Source: Chloroflexota bacterium (GTDB lineage: Bacteria > Chloroflexota > Anaerolineae > J102). Taken from it: DNA of 64,000 nt. The notes below the pieces were generated by a model. It had not been told where the DNA came from, made no database searches, and was given only the letters and a program-made list of their open reading frames with translations. A program made the translations under genes and the position numbers. The DNA is taken from positions 1 to 64,000 of the forward strand of contig JAKOVD010000204.1 of NCBI GenBank assembly GCA_029782215.1, given 5' to 3'. The first letter of the stretch is position 1. Every line of letters starts with the position of its first letter. Below, piece after piece: positions 1-7,759 of this stretch.

Positions 1-606
1 ACGGGCGGCGCTGCCGGCATCCGGCGCGAATCCGTCCGCTCCCACCTTGTCGGCAAACTCCTGCGTGATCGGCGCACCGCCAACCATCACCTTCACCTGG
101 TCGCGCACGCCTGCTTCCTTCAGCGCCTCGATCGTGTTGATGATCGACTTCGTCGTCGTCGTCAGCAGCGCCGACATGCCCACGATGTCCGGCTTGTGCT
201 CTTTCACCGCCGCCACGAACTTCTCCGGCGCTACGTCCGTCCCCAGGTCAACGATCTTGAACCCTGCCCCTTCCAGCATCATCGCCACCAGGTTCTTGCC
301 GATGTCGTGGAGGTCCCCTGCCACCGTCCCCACTACCACCGTCCCCACCTGCTTCACCCCTTCCTGTGCCAGCAGCGGCTTCAGGATCTGCGTGCAGGCG
401 GCCATGGCCCGCGCCGAAATCAGCATCTCCGGCACGAACTTCTCGCCGATCTCGAACAGCCGTCCCACCTCGGACATGGCGGGAATGCAGCCTTCGTTGA
501 GGATCTTCTCGGCGGGCACCCCGGCCTCAAGCGCGGCCTGGGTGGCGGCGGTGGCAGCTTTGGCGTTGCCGTTCAGAATGGCGTTGTAGACTGCGTCAAG
601 ACTCAT
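1..606 (-). CDS. Corrinoid (cobalamin-binding) methyltransferase protein, C-terminus outside window
   Basis: This is the methyl-carrier corrinoid protein of a B12-dependent methyltransfer system (MtaC/MtvC/MtbC type); it accepts a methyl group from a substrate-specific methyltransferase and passes it on. The 202 residues in the window show a helical cap domain (about residues 1-85), then a Rossmann B12-binding domain with the diagnostic GDLHDIGK motif, whose His100 is the expected lower cobalt ligand, and the following GMSALLTTT segment. The start ATG at 606 has a good AAAGGGAG ribosome site. It is the last visible gene of the minus-strand operon, 144 bases after the permease gene. Four URO-D methyltransferases upstream are its probable partners. 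The family call is firm; the substrate is inferred. Confidence 0.93.
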   Translation of the reverse strand, partial: MSLDAVYNAILNGNAKAATAATQAALEAGVPAEKILNEGCIPAMSEVGRLFEIGEKFVPEMLISARAMAACTQILKPLLAQEGVKQVGTVVVGTVAGDLHDIGKNLVAMMLEGAGFKIVDLGTDVAPEKFVAAVKEHKPDIVGMSALLTTTTKSIINTIEALKEAGVRDQVKVMVGGAPITQEFADKVGADGFAPDAGSAAR

Positions 607-749
607 GGTAGGGCTCCCTTTGGATGGTGACGAAAACGAATGTATGGATCAGAAGGTTGAAGGCTACAGGTTCAAGATTGAAGATTGGGAGTGGCGGGTC
701 GCAAGTTGTCTTGGGAAGCAACTACCTGCCACCTGCCACTTGCTACCTG
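607..749. repeat. Intergenic segment with short low-complexity repeats
   Basis: Between the permease and the corrinoid gene lies a run of degenerate short repeats: AGGTTCAAGATTGAAGATTG followed by a CTGCCACCTGCCACTTGC-like segment that partly pairs with an upstream GCAAGTTG. I see no ORF here. It resembles the AACGTT-type intergenic repeats at 6449 and 9294 in style, though not in exact sequence. Confidence 0.4.
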
Positions 750-1634
750 CTATCCCTTGAGTGCACCGAAGGTCAGGCCTTCGGTCAGACGGCGTTGGAC
801 CAGGATCACGAAGACGACGGCAGGGATGATCATGAGCACGGACATGGCCGTCATCCCCCGCCAATCCACGGTGAACTGCGTCGTAAAGTCGTAAAGACCC
901 ACGGGGAAGGTCTTTGACTTCGGAGTGCTTGTGACCAGGCTGGCGATCTGGTACTCGTTCCAGGCGGCCAGGAAGGCGAAGATGCCCGCTGCCGCCATGC
1001 CGGGCAGGGACAGGGGAAGGTCGACGCGCCAGAAAGCCGACCAGTAGCCACAGCCGTCGATGTAGGCGGCTTCGTCCAGCTCCCTAGGCACCTGGCGGAA
1101 GAAACCATCCATTAGCCAGACCGTGAACGGGATGTTGACGGCCACATAGATGAGCGCCAGGCCGTGAACGGTGTCCACCAGGCCGTACTTGCGCATGAGC
1201 AGGAACAGGGGCAGACCGAGGGCGACGCCGGGCACCGCGCGCGAGAGCATGATGCCGAGAAAGAGGGTCGTATGCCCTCGAAACCGGAAACGCGAGAAGG
1301 CATACCCGGCCAGCGTACCGATGATCAGAGCGAACGTCGTGGCGATGATGGCGACAGCGGCGGAGTTACGCATATAGCTGAAGACCGGAATGCCTGACGC
1401 GTAGTCCGGATTGAGGCCCAAGAGCGACTCGAAGGCGTCCAGGGTCAGCTTGTGCGGGATCCAAACGGGGGGTGTGGTGTTTACCTCGTTTCCGGGCCGG
1501 AAGGCTGTGAAGATGATCCAGAACGCAGGTAAGGCGATGACGAGCAGGATCAGCACTGCGCTCAGGTTGTAGAGCTCCCGGTTGACCTTGCGTCGACTGA
1601 TGCGCCGCTTGGGCGCAGCCGTTGTGGTTGTCAT
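750..1634 (-). CDS. Carbohydrate ABC transporter permease, MalG/CUT1 type
   Basis: This is one of the two inner-membrane permease subunits of a CUT1 sugar importer. The 294-residue protein has six hydrophobic segments, starting after a short basic N-terminus. The cytoplasmic EAA loop that contacts the ATPase reads EAAYIDGCGYWSAFWRVDLP near residue 190. Its ATG overlaps the stop of the MalF-type gene by one base (TGATG), so translation is probably coupled. No ATP-binding subunit is seen in the window; CUT1 systems often use a shared MsiK-type ATPase encoded elsewhere. Its location in an operon with a rhamnose mutarotase and demethylase-type genes suggests a methylated sugar as cargo, which is inference. 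Confidence 0.93.
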   Translation of the reverse strand: MTTTTAAPKRRISRRKVNRELYNLSAVLILLVIALPAFWIIFTAFRPGNEVNTTPPVWIPHKLTLDAFESLLGLNPDYASGIPVFSYMRNSAAVAIIATTFALIIGTLAGYAFSRFRFRGHTTLFLGIMLSRAVPGVALGLPLFLLMRKYGLVDTVHGLALIYVAVNIPFTVWLMDGFFRQVPRELDEAAYIDGCGYWSAFWRVDLPLSLPGMAAAGIFAFLAAWNEYQIASLVTSTPKSKTFPVGLYDFTTQFTVDWRGMTAMSVLMIIPAVVFVILVQRRLTEGLTFGALKG

Positions 1635-2599
1635 CAGTACACCACCCTTGACTTGACGAGTTGTCGGAAGAGATAAAGCGTGAAGGCGATACCCAAAACG
1701 ACGCCGACCATGGACATGGCGCTGGCGAGCCCGTACGCCGAATCGCGCGTCGCCAGGCGGCCGGCGTTGGTCCAGATCATCTCCGTGCGGTGGGCGGGGC
1801 CGCCGCCGGTCATGATGCGGACGATGTCATAGGCGCGGGCCACGTCCAGCGAGAGCACGGTGAGGGCGATCAGAGTAAAAGGCTGCAGCAAAGGCATCGT
1901 GATATTCCGGAAGCGCTGCCAAGCTGGGGCGCCGTCCACTTGAGCCGCCTCGAACACCTCCTGCGGCAGCGAGAGCGTACCGGCCAGCAAGATGATCGTC
2001 AGCATGGGCACGTTCATCCAGATGCTGGCGATCATGATGCCGATCATGCCTGTGGGTTGATCCACCAGCCACGCTTTGGGCTCGCTCAGAAGGCCCAAGG
2101 AGAGAGCGGCATTATTGACCAGACCCACGGTCGCGTTGAAGAACCAGGCGAACTGGAACCCCACCAGGACCGGGGCGAACATCATGGGAATCATCAGGAG
2201 GGTGCGCATGACGCTCTGGCCTCGCGTCACCTTGGCCATCAACTGTGACAGCCCGAGGGCTATGAAGTAGCTCAAGTTCACCGTGACGGTCAGGAAGATG
2301 ATGGTGTCCACCAACGAGCGCCAGAAGACCGGATCGTCAATCAGCTTCTGGTAGTTGCGGAACATCGTCGCGGTCTTGAAGACCATGGTCGTCGTCGGCC
2401 GCAGCAGGTTGAAGGGGGTGAAGCTCACGTACACCGAGTACAGCATCGGATAGAAGACGATCAGGGCGATCACGATGATGGCCGGCGCGATCATCGCGTA
2501 GGGGAACCAGCGCTGTGTGCGGTGGAAGGCGCTGCTCCCGGTGCGATCGCTGGCGTCGACGGCGTTGATTTTGCGCTTTGCTGGTTCGGTTAAAGCCAT
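1634..2599 (-). CDS. Carbohydrate ABC transporter permease, MalF/UgpA type
   Basis: This is the second permease subunit of the CUT1 sugar importer. The 321-residue protein has about six transmembrane segments and a typical EAA loop (EAAQVDGAPAWQRFRNITMP). I chose the ATG at 2599 because it has a CAGGAG ribosome site and gives the usual family length; an upstream ATG at 2680 would add 27 residues without family character. It lies 89 bases after the binding-protein gene and overlaps the MalG-type gene by one base. Substrate specificity resides in the binding protein and cannot be read from this subunit. Confidence 0.93.
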   Translation of the reverse strand: MALTEPAKRKINAVDASDRTGSSAFHRTQRWFPYAMIAPAIIVIALIVFYPMLYSVYVSFTPFNLLRPTTTMVFKTATMFRNYQKLIDDPVFWRSLVDTIIFLTVTVNLSYFIALGLSQLMAKVTRGQSVMRTLLMIPMMFAPVLVGFQFAWFFNATVGLVNNAALSLGLLSEPKAWLVDQPTGMIGIMIASIWMNVPMLTIILLAGTLSLPQEVFEAAQVDGAPAWQRFRNITMPLLQPFTLIALTVLSLDVARAYDIVRIMTGGGPAHRTEMIWTNAGRLATRDSAYGLASAMSMVGVVLGIAFTLYLFRQLVKSRVVY

Positions 2600-2688
2600 G
2601 CCTCTGCTCCTGTCAAGCCTGTGCAGGGATGGGCGAGCGCCCGGAGCGGGACCGGTCAGGTCCGCGCTCCGGGCGCCCATGGGAGGGA

Positions 2689-4437
2689 TTACTTGTAGTA
2701 CCCGGCGTCGGTCATCATGGCCTTGGTGTCTTCCACGGCCTTGTCAAGACCAGCCTTGACCTCCGTGTCACCGAGGATGATGCTCTGGAGCTGGGGATAC
2801 CACAGGTTCGTGAACGAGATCCAGTCGGCGAAGAGGGGCGGGGTGAAGAAGTCCTTGTCGATCTGGGTCTGGGCAACCTCAAGGCGCTTCTTGTCCAGCG
2901 GCACGCTCGACTTGGCAGCGTCGTCGATGATGCGAGCCCAAACGTCCGCGCGCACGGGCAGCAGACCGAGCTTGGCCTCATCGTACGCCACCTTCTCGGA
3001 GGTGAACCACTTGATGAGCTGGGCGGCAGCTTCCTTGTTCTTGGCAGCCTTGGGGATCGAGAAGGCATGGGCGCCCGCCCAGCCGGTGTGGATGTTCGGG
3101 TCATCGCCGGTGGGGCCGCGCATCAGGTCGAACTTGCCGGCCACCTTGCAGCTCTTCGGATCCTGGAAGTAGCTGTACCAGCCGTACCACTCCAGGTAGA
3201 AGGCGACCTTGCCGTCGCAGAAGTTCTGCGCGACCTCGGGCCACAACAGGTTGGTGGTGTCCTTGGGGATTGCGCCCTTCTCGTACAGCTCGCGCATCCA
3301 CTCGGCGGTCTTCACGCCTGCTTCGTTGTTGAAGATAGGCTGCCACTTTTCGCCGAAGTAGTTGCCGCCGTTGGCTTTGAGCAGCTCGTAGAAGCGGCCC
3401 GCCAGGGCTTCTTCCTTGCCGGCGAATTGGGTGCCGTAATCGATTGCCTTCTCGTCCACAAAGAACTCAGCCATGTCCTTCATCTGGGCTTCGGTCGTGG
3501 GCGGGAGCAGATCGTAGCCGTACTTCGCCTTGAACTTGGCCTGGAGGTCCTTGTTCTCGAAAAGGTCGGTGCGGTAGTGCATGGCGCTGATATCGGCATG
3601 GCGCGGGATCAGCAGCAGCTTGCCGTCTACCGTGGCGGCCTGGATGATCGAGGGGCTGAAGGCCTTGAGCTCTTCGGGCGTGAAGTACTGCTGCATGTCC
3701 TCCACGTAGTCCTTGTACTGGCTCATGAAGGAGGTGTGGTCCCAGGCAACGTCGAAGTCCACCGTGTTGGAGGCGTAGGCCTGCTTGAGGTAGCGGTCGA
3801 TCTCGAAGCCGTCGCCGAGCTTGACGATCTCGACCTTGGCGCCGGTCGCCTTCTCGAAATCGGCAATCGACTTGTACATGGCCTCGTAAGGCGCCCCGCC
3901 GATGTTGGCCATGCGGATGGTCACACCGTCGAGCTTCTTGTCCACGCCGGCGACCTTGGGGGCGCCGGTGATGTCCGGCTTCTCCATGGTCGTCTGCTGC
4001 TGGCCGCCGCTGTAGTAGCCGGCGTCGGTCATCATCGCCTTGGTGTCTTCCACGGCCTTGTCGAGACCAGCCTGCACCTCGCTGTCGCCAAGGATGATGC
4101 TCTGGAGCTCCGGATACCACAGGTTCGTGAACGAGATCCAGTCGGCGAAGAGGGGCGGGGTGAAGAAGTCGTTGGAAATCTGCTGCTGGGCGACTTCCAG
4201 GCGCTTCTTGTCCAGCGGCACGCTCGACTTGGCGGCGTCTTCGATCACCAGCTTCCACACGTCATCGCGCACGGGCAGCAGACCGAGCTTGGACTCATCG
4301 TAGGCCACCTGCTGCGAGGTGAAGAACTTGATGAGCTGGGCGGCGGCTTCCTTAGTTCTTGGCAGCCTTGGGGATCGAGAAGGCATGAGCGCCCGCCCAG
4401 CCGGTGTGGACATTCGGGTCATCGCCGGTGGGGCCAC
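2689..4437 (-). CDS. Second half of tandem sugar-binding protein (frameshifted from upstream ORF)
   Basis: This reading frame holds the C-terminal lobe of the first solute-binding domain (from about 4353) and a complete second binding domain joined by a SGGQQQTTMEKPDITG linker. The first 28 codons (4437 to 4354) are out of frame with the real protein and are probably not translated. It has no signal peptide of its own, so it makes sense only as the continuation of the ORF at 4352-5536. Deleting one base (T on the coding strand, position 4354) would give one protein of about 948 residues with two consecutive extracytoplasmic sugar-binding modules. The two modules are clearly similar but diverged, for example IKFFTSQQVAYDES against IKWFTSEKVAYDEA, so this is not a simple assembly duplication. 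The frameshift itself may be real or a sequencing error. Confidence 0.75.
   Translation of the reverse strand: MAPPAMTRMSTPAGRALMPSRSPRLPRTKEAAAQLIKFFTSQQVAYDESKLGLLPVRDDVWKLVIEDAAKSSVPLDKKRLEVAQQQISNDFFTPPLFADWISFTNLWYPELQSIILGDSEVQAGLDKAVEDTKAMMTDAGYYSGGQQQTTMEKPDITGAPKVAGVDKKLDGVTIRMANIGGAPYEAMYKSIADFEKATGAKVEIVKLGDGFEIDRYLKQAYASNTVDFDVAWDHTSFMSQYKDYVEDMQQYFTPEELKAFSPSIIQAATVDGKLLLIPRHADISAMHYRTDLFENKDLQAKFKAKYGYDLLPPTTEAQMKDMAEFFVDEKAIDYGTQFAGKEEALAGRFYELLKANGGNYFGEKWQPIFNNEAGVKTAEWMRELYEKGAIPKDTTNLLWPEVAQNFCDGKVAFYLEWYGWYSYFQDPKSCKVAGKFDLMRGPTGDDPNIHTGWAGAHAFSIPKAAKNKEAAAQLIKWFTSEKVAYDEAKLGLLPVRADVWARIIDDAAKSSVPLDKKRLEVAQTQIDKDFFTPPLFADWISFTNLWYPQLQSIILGDTEVKAGLDKAVEDTKAMMTDAGYYK
2701..3925 (-). 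repeat. Tandem duplication unit B (binding-protein module 2)
   Basis: This stretch is a diverged direct repeat of 4018-5243 with a period of 1317 bases (439 codons), or 1318 where the extra base at 4354 is counted. Long blocks such as the segment around 3420-3600 are almost identical to 4740-4920. It shows that the double binding protein arose by internal duplication of one module including its inter-domain linker. Confidence 0.85.
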
Positions 4438-5243
4438 GCATCAGGTCGAACTTGCCGGCGACCTTGCACTTGGTGGGATCCTGGAAGTAGCTGTACCAGC
4501 CGTACCACTCCAGGTAGAAGGCGACCTTGCCGTCGCAGAAGTTCTGCGCGACCTCGGGCCACAGCAGGTTGGTGGTGTCCTTGGGGATGGCGCCCTTCTC
4601 ATACAGCTCGCGCATCCAGTCGGCCGTCTTCTTGCCCGCTTCGTTGTTGAAGATGGGCTCGAATTTATCGTCAAAGTAGTTGCCGCCGTTGGCTTTGAGC
4701 AGCTCGTAGAAGCGACCCGCCAGGGCTTCTTCCTTGCCGGCGAACTGGGTGCCGTAATCGATTGCCTTCTCGTCCACGAAGAACTCGGCCATGTCCTTCA
4801 TCTGGGCTTCAGTCGTGGGCGGGAGCAGATCGTACCCGTACTTCGCCTTGAACTTGGCCTGGAGGTCCTTGTTCTCGAAGAGGTCGGTGCGGTAGTGCAT
4901 GGCGCTGATATCGGCATGGCGCGGGATCAGCAGCAGCTTGCCGTCAACCGTGGCGGCCTTGATGATGGAGGGGCTGAAGGCTTTGAGCTCTTCGGGCGTA
5001 AAGTACTGGTTGAGGTCCTCCAGCGAGTCCTTGTACTGGCTCATGAAGGAGGTGTGGTCCCAGGCGACGTCGAAATCGACAGTGTTGGAAGCGTAAGCCT
5101 GCTTCAGGTAGCGGTCGATCTCAAAGCCGTCACCGAGCTTGACGATCTCAACCTTGGCGCCGGTCTTCTCTTCGAACAGCTTGGCTTCCTGGTACATCGC
5201 CTCATAGGGAGCGCCGCCGATGTTCGCCATGCGGATGGTGATG
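4018..5243 (-). repeat. Tandem duplication unit A (binding-protein module 1)
   Basis: This is the partner of the repeat at 2701-3925. It contains the single extra base at 4354 that breaks the reading frame. Outside the duplicated part it is extended by the lipoprotein signal and the TKAPEx stalk. Confidence 0.85.
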
Positions 5244-5536
5244 CCCGTGAGGTCCTTGTCCAGGCCGGCGTAGGAGGCGCGGCCGTCGGGTCCCATCAGC
5301 GGGCCGGCGGCAGCAGTTGCCTCGGGCGCCTTGGTGGGCTCAGGGGCCTTGGTCGGCTCGGGCGCCTTGGTGGGCTCAGGGGCCTTGGTGAGTTCAGGCG
5401 CCTTGGTGGCTTCCGGGGCCTTGGTGGGCTCGGGCGCCGCCGTGGGGGCCGCCTGACCGCCGCCGCACGCTGCCAGCAGCAGGGCGGCGACCGCAAACAG
5501 GGCCAACAATAGTAGGAGGCTCTTGCGTTGCTTCAT
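4352..5536 (-). CDS. Sugar ABC transporter substrate-binding lipoprotein, first module
   Basis: This is the extracytoplasmic sugar-binding protein of the CUT1 importer. Residues 1-24 form a lipoprotein signal ending in LLLAAC, with the lipid-anchored Cys24. Residues 38-73 are six TKAPEx repeats, a flexible stalk, and the binding domain follows from about residue 90 (TIRMANIGGAPYEAMY, then typical MalE-like lobes). The frame ends at a TAA (4354-4352) in the middle of the fold, where the second copy of the module reads straight through (AAC AAG GAA instead of AAC TAAG GAA). The protein as written would therefore lack its C-terminal lobe. It is the first transporter gene, 180 bases downstream of the creatininase-family gene. 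Confidence 0.85.
   Translation of the reverse strand: MKQRKSLLLLLALFAVAALLLAACGGGQAAPTAAPEPTKAPEATKAPELTKAPEPTKAPEPTKAPEPTKAPEATAAAGPLMGPDGRASYAGLDKDLTGITIRMANIGGAPYEAMYQEAKLFEEKTGAKVEIVKLGDGFEIDRYLKQAYASNTVDFDVAWDHTSFMSQYKDSLEDLNQYFTPEELKAFSPSIIKAATVDGKLLLIPRHADISAMHYRTDLFENKDLQAKFKAKYGYDLLPPTTEAQMKDMAEFFVDEKAIDYGTQFAGKEEALAGRFYELLKANGGNYFDDKFEPIFNNEAGKKTADWMRELYEKGAIPKDTTNLLWPEVAQNFCDGKVAFYLEWYGWYSYFQDPTKCKVAGKFDLMRGPTGDDPNVHTGWAGAHAFSIPKAAKN
5318..5425 (-). repeat. 18-bp tandem repeat encoding TKAPEx stalk (6 units)
   Basis: Six consecutive 18-base units encode TKAPEA, TKAPEL, TKAPEP (three times) and TKAPEA, directly after the lipidation cysteine of the binding protein. Such Pro/Lys/Glu-rich spacers are common in Chloroflexota and Gram-positive binding lipoproteins and hold the domain away from the membrane. 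The unit number may vary between strains by slippage. Confidence 0.85.
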
Positions 5537-5578
5537 GGTGAATCCTTCTCCTCATCGGGTGAGTAAGGGTGAGAACGA

Positions 5579-5614
5579 CACAGCGCAGGGCATCGTTGCC
5601 CTGCGTGGGCTGTG
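5579..5614 (-). promoter_or_regulatory. Intercistronic stem-loop before binding-protein gene
   Basis: CGCAGGGCA (5584-5592) pairs perfectly with TGCCCTGCG (5597-5605) around a TCGT loop. A lower stem CACAG (5579-5583) pairs with CTGTG (5610-5614). It lies about 43 bases before the binding-protein ATG and has no U-run, so it is not a classical terminator. A role in processing or mRNA stability, raising binding-protein expression over its neighbours, is plausible inference. Confidence 0.55.
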
Positions 5615-5716
5615 ATAGCCGTGTGAGTGAGATCTGGGCTGGCGCCCATGTGGGTTCAGGCGATAGGGCAGCTCCTTTGCGGACGGAGAAGAGGCGAAAA
5701 CCGATAGGTGTGATCG

Positions 5717-6445
5717 CTAACTGAGTCGGGCCAGGCGCGTCTGCCAGGCCTCCACCATTGCCGCCCACATCTGCTCACCCGCGGCGGCAGTGGCCTTGCG
5801 GGCTTTGCTGGTGGACGTGTCGGTGTACCAGGGGGTGTTCCGGTCCAGTTGGCCAAGGTCGGCCAGACCAGGATAGGCGGCCATGATCAGGGATGTCTCG
5901 TAGTAGCCGGCGTGGTCGGCCATTTCGATTTTGCCGGCAGCGGCAGGCAGCACCGACGGCCACACCTGGATGCGCTCGAAAACGTTGTCGCCGGCTTCCA
6001 GGGGCGCCTTGCCCCACCAGGCGGGGCCGCGCACCGCCGCCGAACGCTCGAACGCGACCTGCACGGCCGCCGAGCGCAGCGCCAGGGACTCGGGACCTTC
6101 CATGCCCTGGTGGTGGATGCCGACGATGATCCAGCGCCAACCCGCGTCCCAGAACGCTGCCAGCACGTCCTTGGCGTGGCGTCCGAACTGCTCGGTCGAG
6201 ACGTCAACCGACCCCAGCTCGGGTCCCTCGACGGCATAGCTGGCCGGACCGTACCAGAGCGGCGGCGCCACGACGCAGCGAACCCGCCTGGCCACCCGCA
6301 CCAGCAGCTCCTCGACGATCATCGTATCCACACCCGAAGGCAGGTGCGGCCCGTGATACTCGACGCAGCCGGTGGGCACCAGCAGCGGTAGCCCATCGGC
6401 GATCGCCTGGCGAAGCTGGTGGGGAAGGAGGTGATGAAGACGCAT
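5717..6445 (-). CDS. Creatininase-family amidohydrolase
   Basis: The 242-residue protein belongs to the creatininase/creatinine amidohydrolase family of metal-dependent amide hydrolases. The signature GCVEYHGPHLPSGVDT contains the expected metal ligands Glu29, His31 and Asp40 with the family spacing. The usual downstream NGHGGN is replaced by IHHQGMEG (around residues 133-140), so it is a divergent member. Creatinine is an unlikely substrate in this setting: relatives found in sugar operons have no firmly known role. It is flanked by a URO-D methyltransferase gene and the transporter genes on the same strand. The ATG at 6445 has no clear ribosome site and directly abuts an AACGTT repeat. Confidence 0.85.
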   Translation of the reverse strand: MRLHHLLPHQLRQAIADGLPLLVPTGCVEYHGPHLPSGVDTMIVEELLVRVARRVRCVVAPPLWYGPASYAVEGPELGSVDVSTEQFGRHAKDVLAAFWDAGWRWIIVGIHHQGMEGPESLALRSAAVQVAFERSAAVRGPAWWGKAPLEAGDNVFERIQVWPSVLPAAAGKIEMADHAGYYETSLIMAAYPGLADLGQLDRNTPWYTDTSTSKARKATAAAGEQMWAAMVEAWQTRLARLS

Positions 6446-6448
6446 GGG

Positions 6449-6478
6449 AACGTTTGAACGTTTGAACGTGCTAACGTT
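6449..6478. repeat. AACGTT-type repeat at gene junction
   Basis: Three tandem AACGTTTG-like units followed by GCTAACGTT form a self-complementary run. It sits exactly between the stop of the URO-D gene (6477-6479) and the next start (6445). A related run of the same hexamer lies at 9294-9327. Confidence 0.6.
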
Positions 6479-7736
6479 AGCTATTGAAGTCGGCGATGGC
6501 CTCGTACATGGCCACGATGTTCTGCGGCGGGACGTCCGGCAGGATGTTGTGGACGGTGTTGAAGACGTAGCCGCCGCCGGGAGCGAAGATCTCCAACAGG
6601 CCGGTGACGTGAGCCTTCACCTCCGCCGGCGTGCCCAGGTTGAGCACGCTGCGGGTGTCGGCGCCGCCGCCCCAGAAGGTCAGCTCGCGGCCAAACTCGC
6701 GCTTCAGCCGTTGCGGGTCCATGTCGCGGCTGTTGATCTGCACAGGATTGATGATTTCGAAGCCCGCCTCGATCAGATCGGGAAGCAGCTTGTAGATGGA
6801 ACCACACGAGTGCAGGAACGTGTGCATCTGGCTGTGCCGCTTAACGTAGTCGCACAGGAGCGTGTGGCGGGGCTTGAAGAGCCGGCGGTACGTGTCCGGC
6901 GACATGAAGGGCCCCTGGTTGGTGCCCAGGTCGTCGCCGAAGCGAATGATGTCGGCGACGTCGCCGACGGCCTCGCAGACCCGTTCCAGGGTGGCGAGAT
7001 GCTGCGCCATCAGGGCGTCAAGCAGACGCTCAACTTCGTCCGGCTCCAGGAGCAGGTCGGTCAGGAAGTTGTCGAGCCGGCGCAGGAAGGTCCCCCACTC
7101 GAACAGGTTGCACCCTGCCACGATCATGAGCGCCTTGTCCGTGCTGGCGCGCAGCGCCAGCGCCTGCGCCCGCAGTTGCTGCCAGAAGTCCGCATCGCCG
7201 GCATGGTCCCACGGGCTGTGGGCCAATCCCGACCAGTGGATCTTCTTCATCTGCCTGGGCAGGTCCCGGTAGTCGGCGGGGAAGCCGTCGAGATAGGGGA
7301 AACAGGTTTGGTCGTAGAAGGTGGCGCCGGCGGGCCGGCGGGCGATGTGCGTGCCGTCGGCATCGTAGGCATCCCAGGCGCCGTCGGGCTGCTGCACGGG
7401 GTGGAACCAGGCCGGGTACTGCACCAGTGGTCCGTTGGGAAGCTGGATGTCGTACCAGTCCTCATCGCGCACGTCGAAACGGCGGCCGATGTCGAGCACA
7501 TCCACGCCAAAACGGGTGATGAGCTCGTCTTCTGGCTGGGCCAGCTCCTGGACGACGTCATAGACGCGGGTGTGCCCACCCTGCATGCCCAGGTGCTGCT
7601 TGAGGTTGTGGTAGGCGATGGCCGAGATGCCCGAGCTGGGCGTAGCGCCCAGGTCGACAGGCACGCGATCCGGTGCCTGGTGCCTGATGGCAGCCAGCAC
7701 GCGCTCTCGGGAGGTCATGGCGCCGGAAGGGGACAT
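6477..7736 (-). CDS. URO-D family corrinoid methyltransferase (A)
   Basis: The 419-residue protein is a uroporphyrinogen-decarboxylase superfamily member of the methyltransferase branch (MtaA/MtbA/MtvB-like), not a heme enzyme. It opens with the family signature RERVLAAIRHQAPDRVP. The metal-site motif near residue 320 is HSCG, giving the His-x-Cys zinc ligands known from methylcobamide methyltransferases. The distal motif is GGGYVFNTVHNI, with a His. Such enzymes move methyl groups between a substrate and a corrinoid protein, and a corrinoid protein lies at the end of this operon. The start at 7736 has a GAGGAA ribosome site. It is one of four paralogues here; which one attacks the substrate and which recycles the methyl group cannot be told. 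Confidence 0.9.
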   Translation of the reverse strand: MSPSGAMTSRERVLAAIRHQAPDRVPVDLGATPSSGISAIAYHNLKQHLGMQGGHTRVYDVVQELAQPEDELITRFGVDVLDIGRRFDVRDEDWYDIQLPNGPLVQYPAWFHPVQQPDGAWDAYDADGTHIARRPAGATFYDQTCFPYLDGFPADYRDLPRQMKKIHWSGLAHSPWDHAGDADFWQQLRAQALALRASTDKALMIVAGCNLFEWGTFLRRLDNFLTDLLLEPDEVERLLDALMAQHLATLERVCEAVGDVADIIRFGDDLGTNQGPFMSPDTYRRLFKPRHTLLCDYVKRHSQMHTFLHSCGSIYKLLPDLIEAGFEIINPVQINSRDMDPQRLKREFGRELTFWGGGADTRSVLNLGTPAEVKAHVTGLLEIFAPGGGYVFNTVHNILPDVPPQNIVAMYEAIADFNS

Positions 7737-7759
7737 GGGATGATTCCTCGGCGCTCGCT

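Noticed and set aside
1..606. Trimethylamine or methanol methyltransferase system
   Set aside because: No MttB-type pyrrolysine enzyme or MtaB is visible, and the companion genes are for sugar uptake and rhamnose metabolism.
4340..4360. Programmed frameshift site in the binding-protein gene
   Set aside because: There is no slippery heptamer and no clear downstream structure. The second module has the unshifted sequence, so an insertion or error is simpler, although recoding is not formally excluded.
2578..4650. Plus-strand open frame of 690 codons
   Set aside because: It is a shadow of the minus-strand binding-protein modules. Its sequence is duplicated because the real gene is duplicated, and it has no ribosome site or domain.
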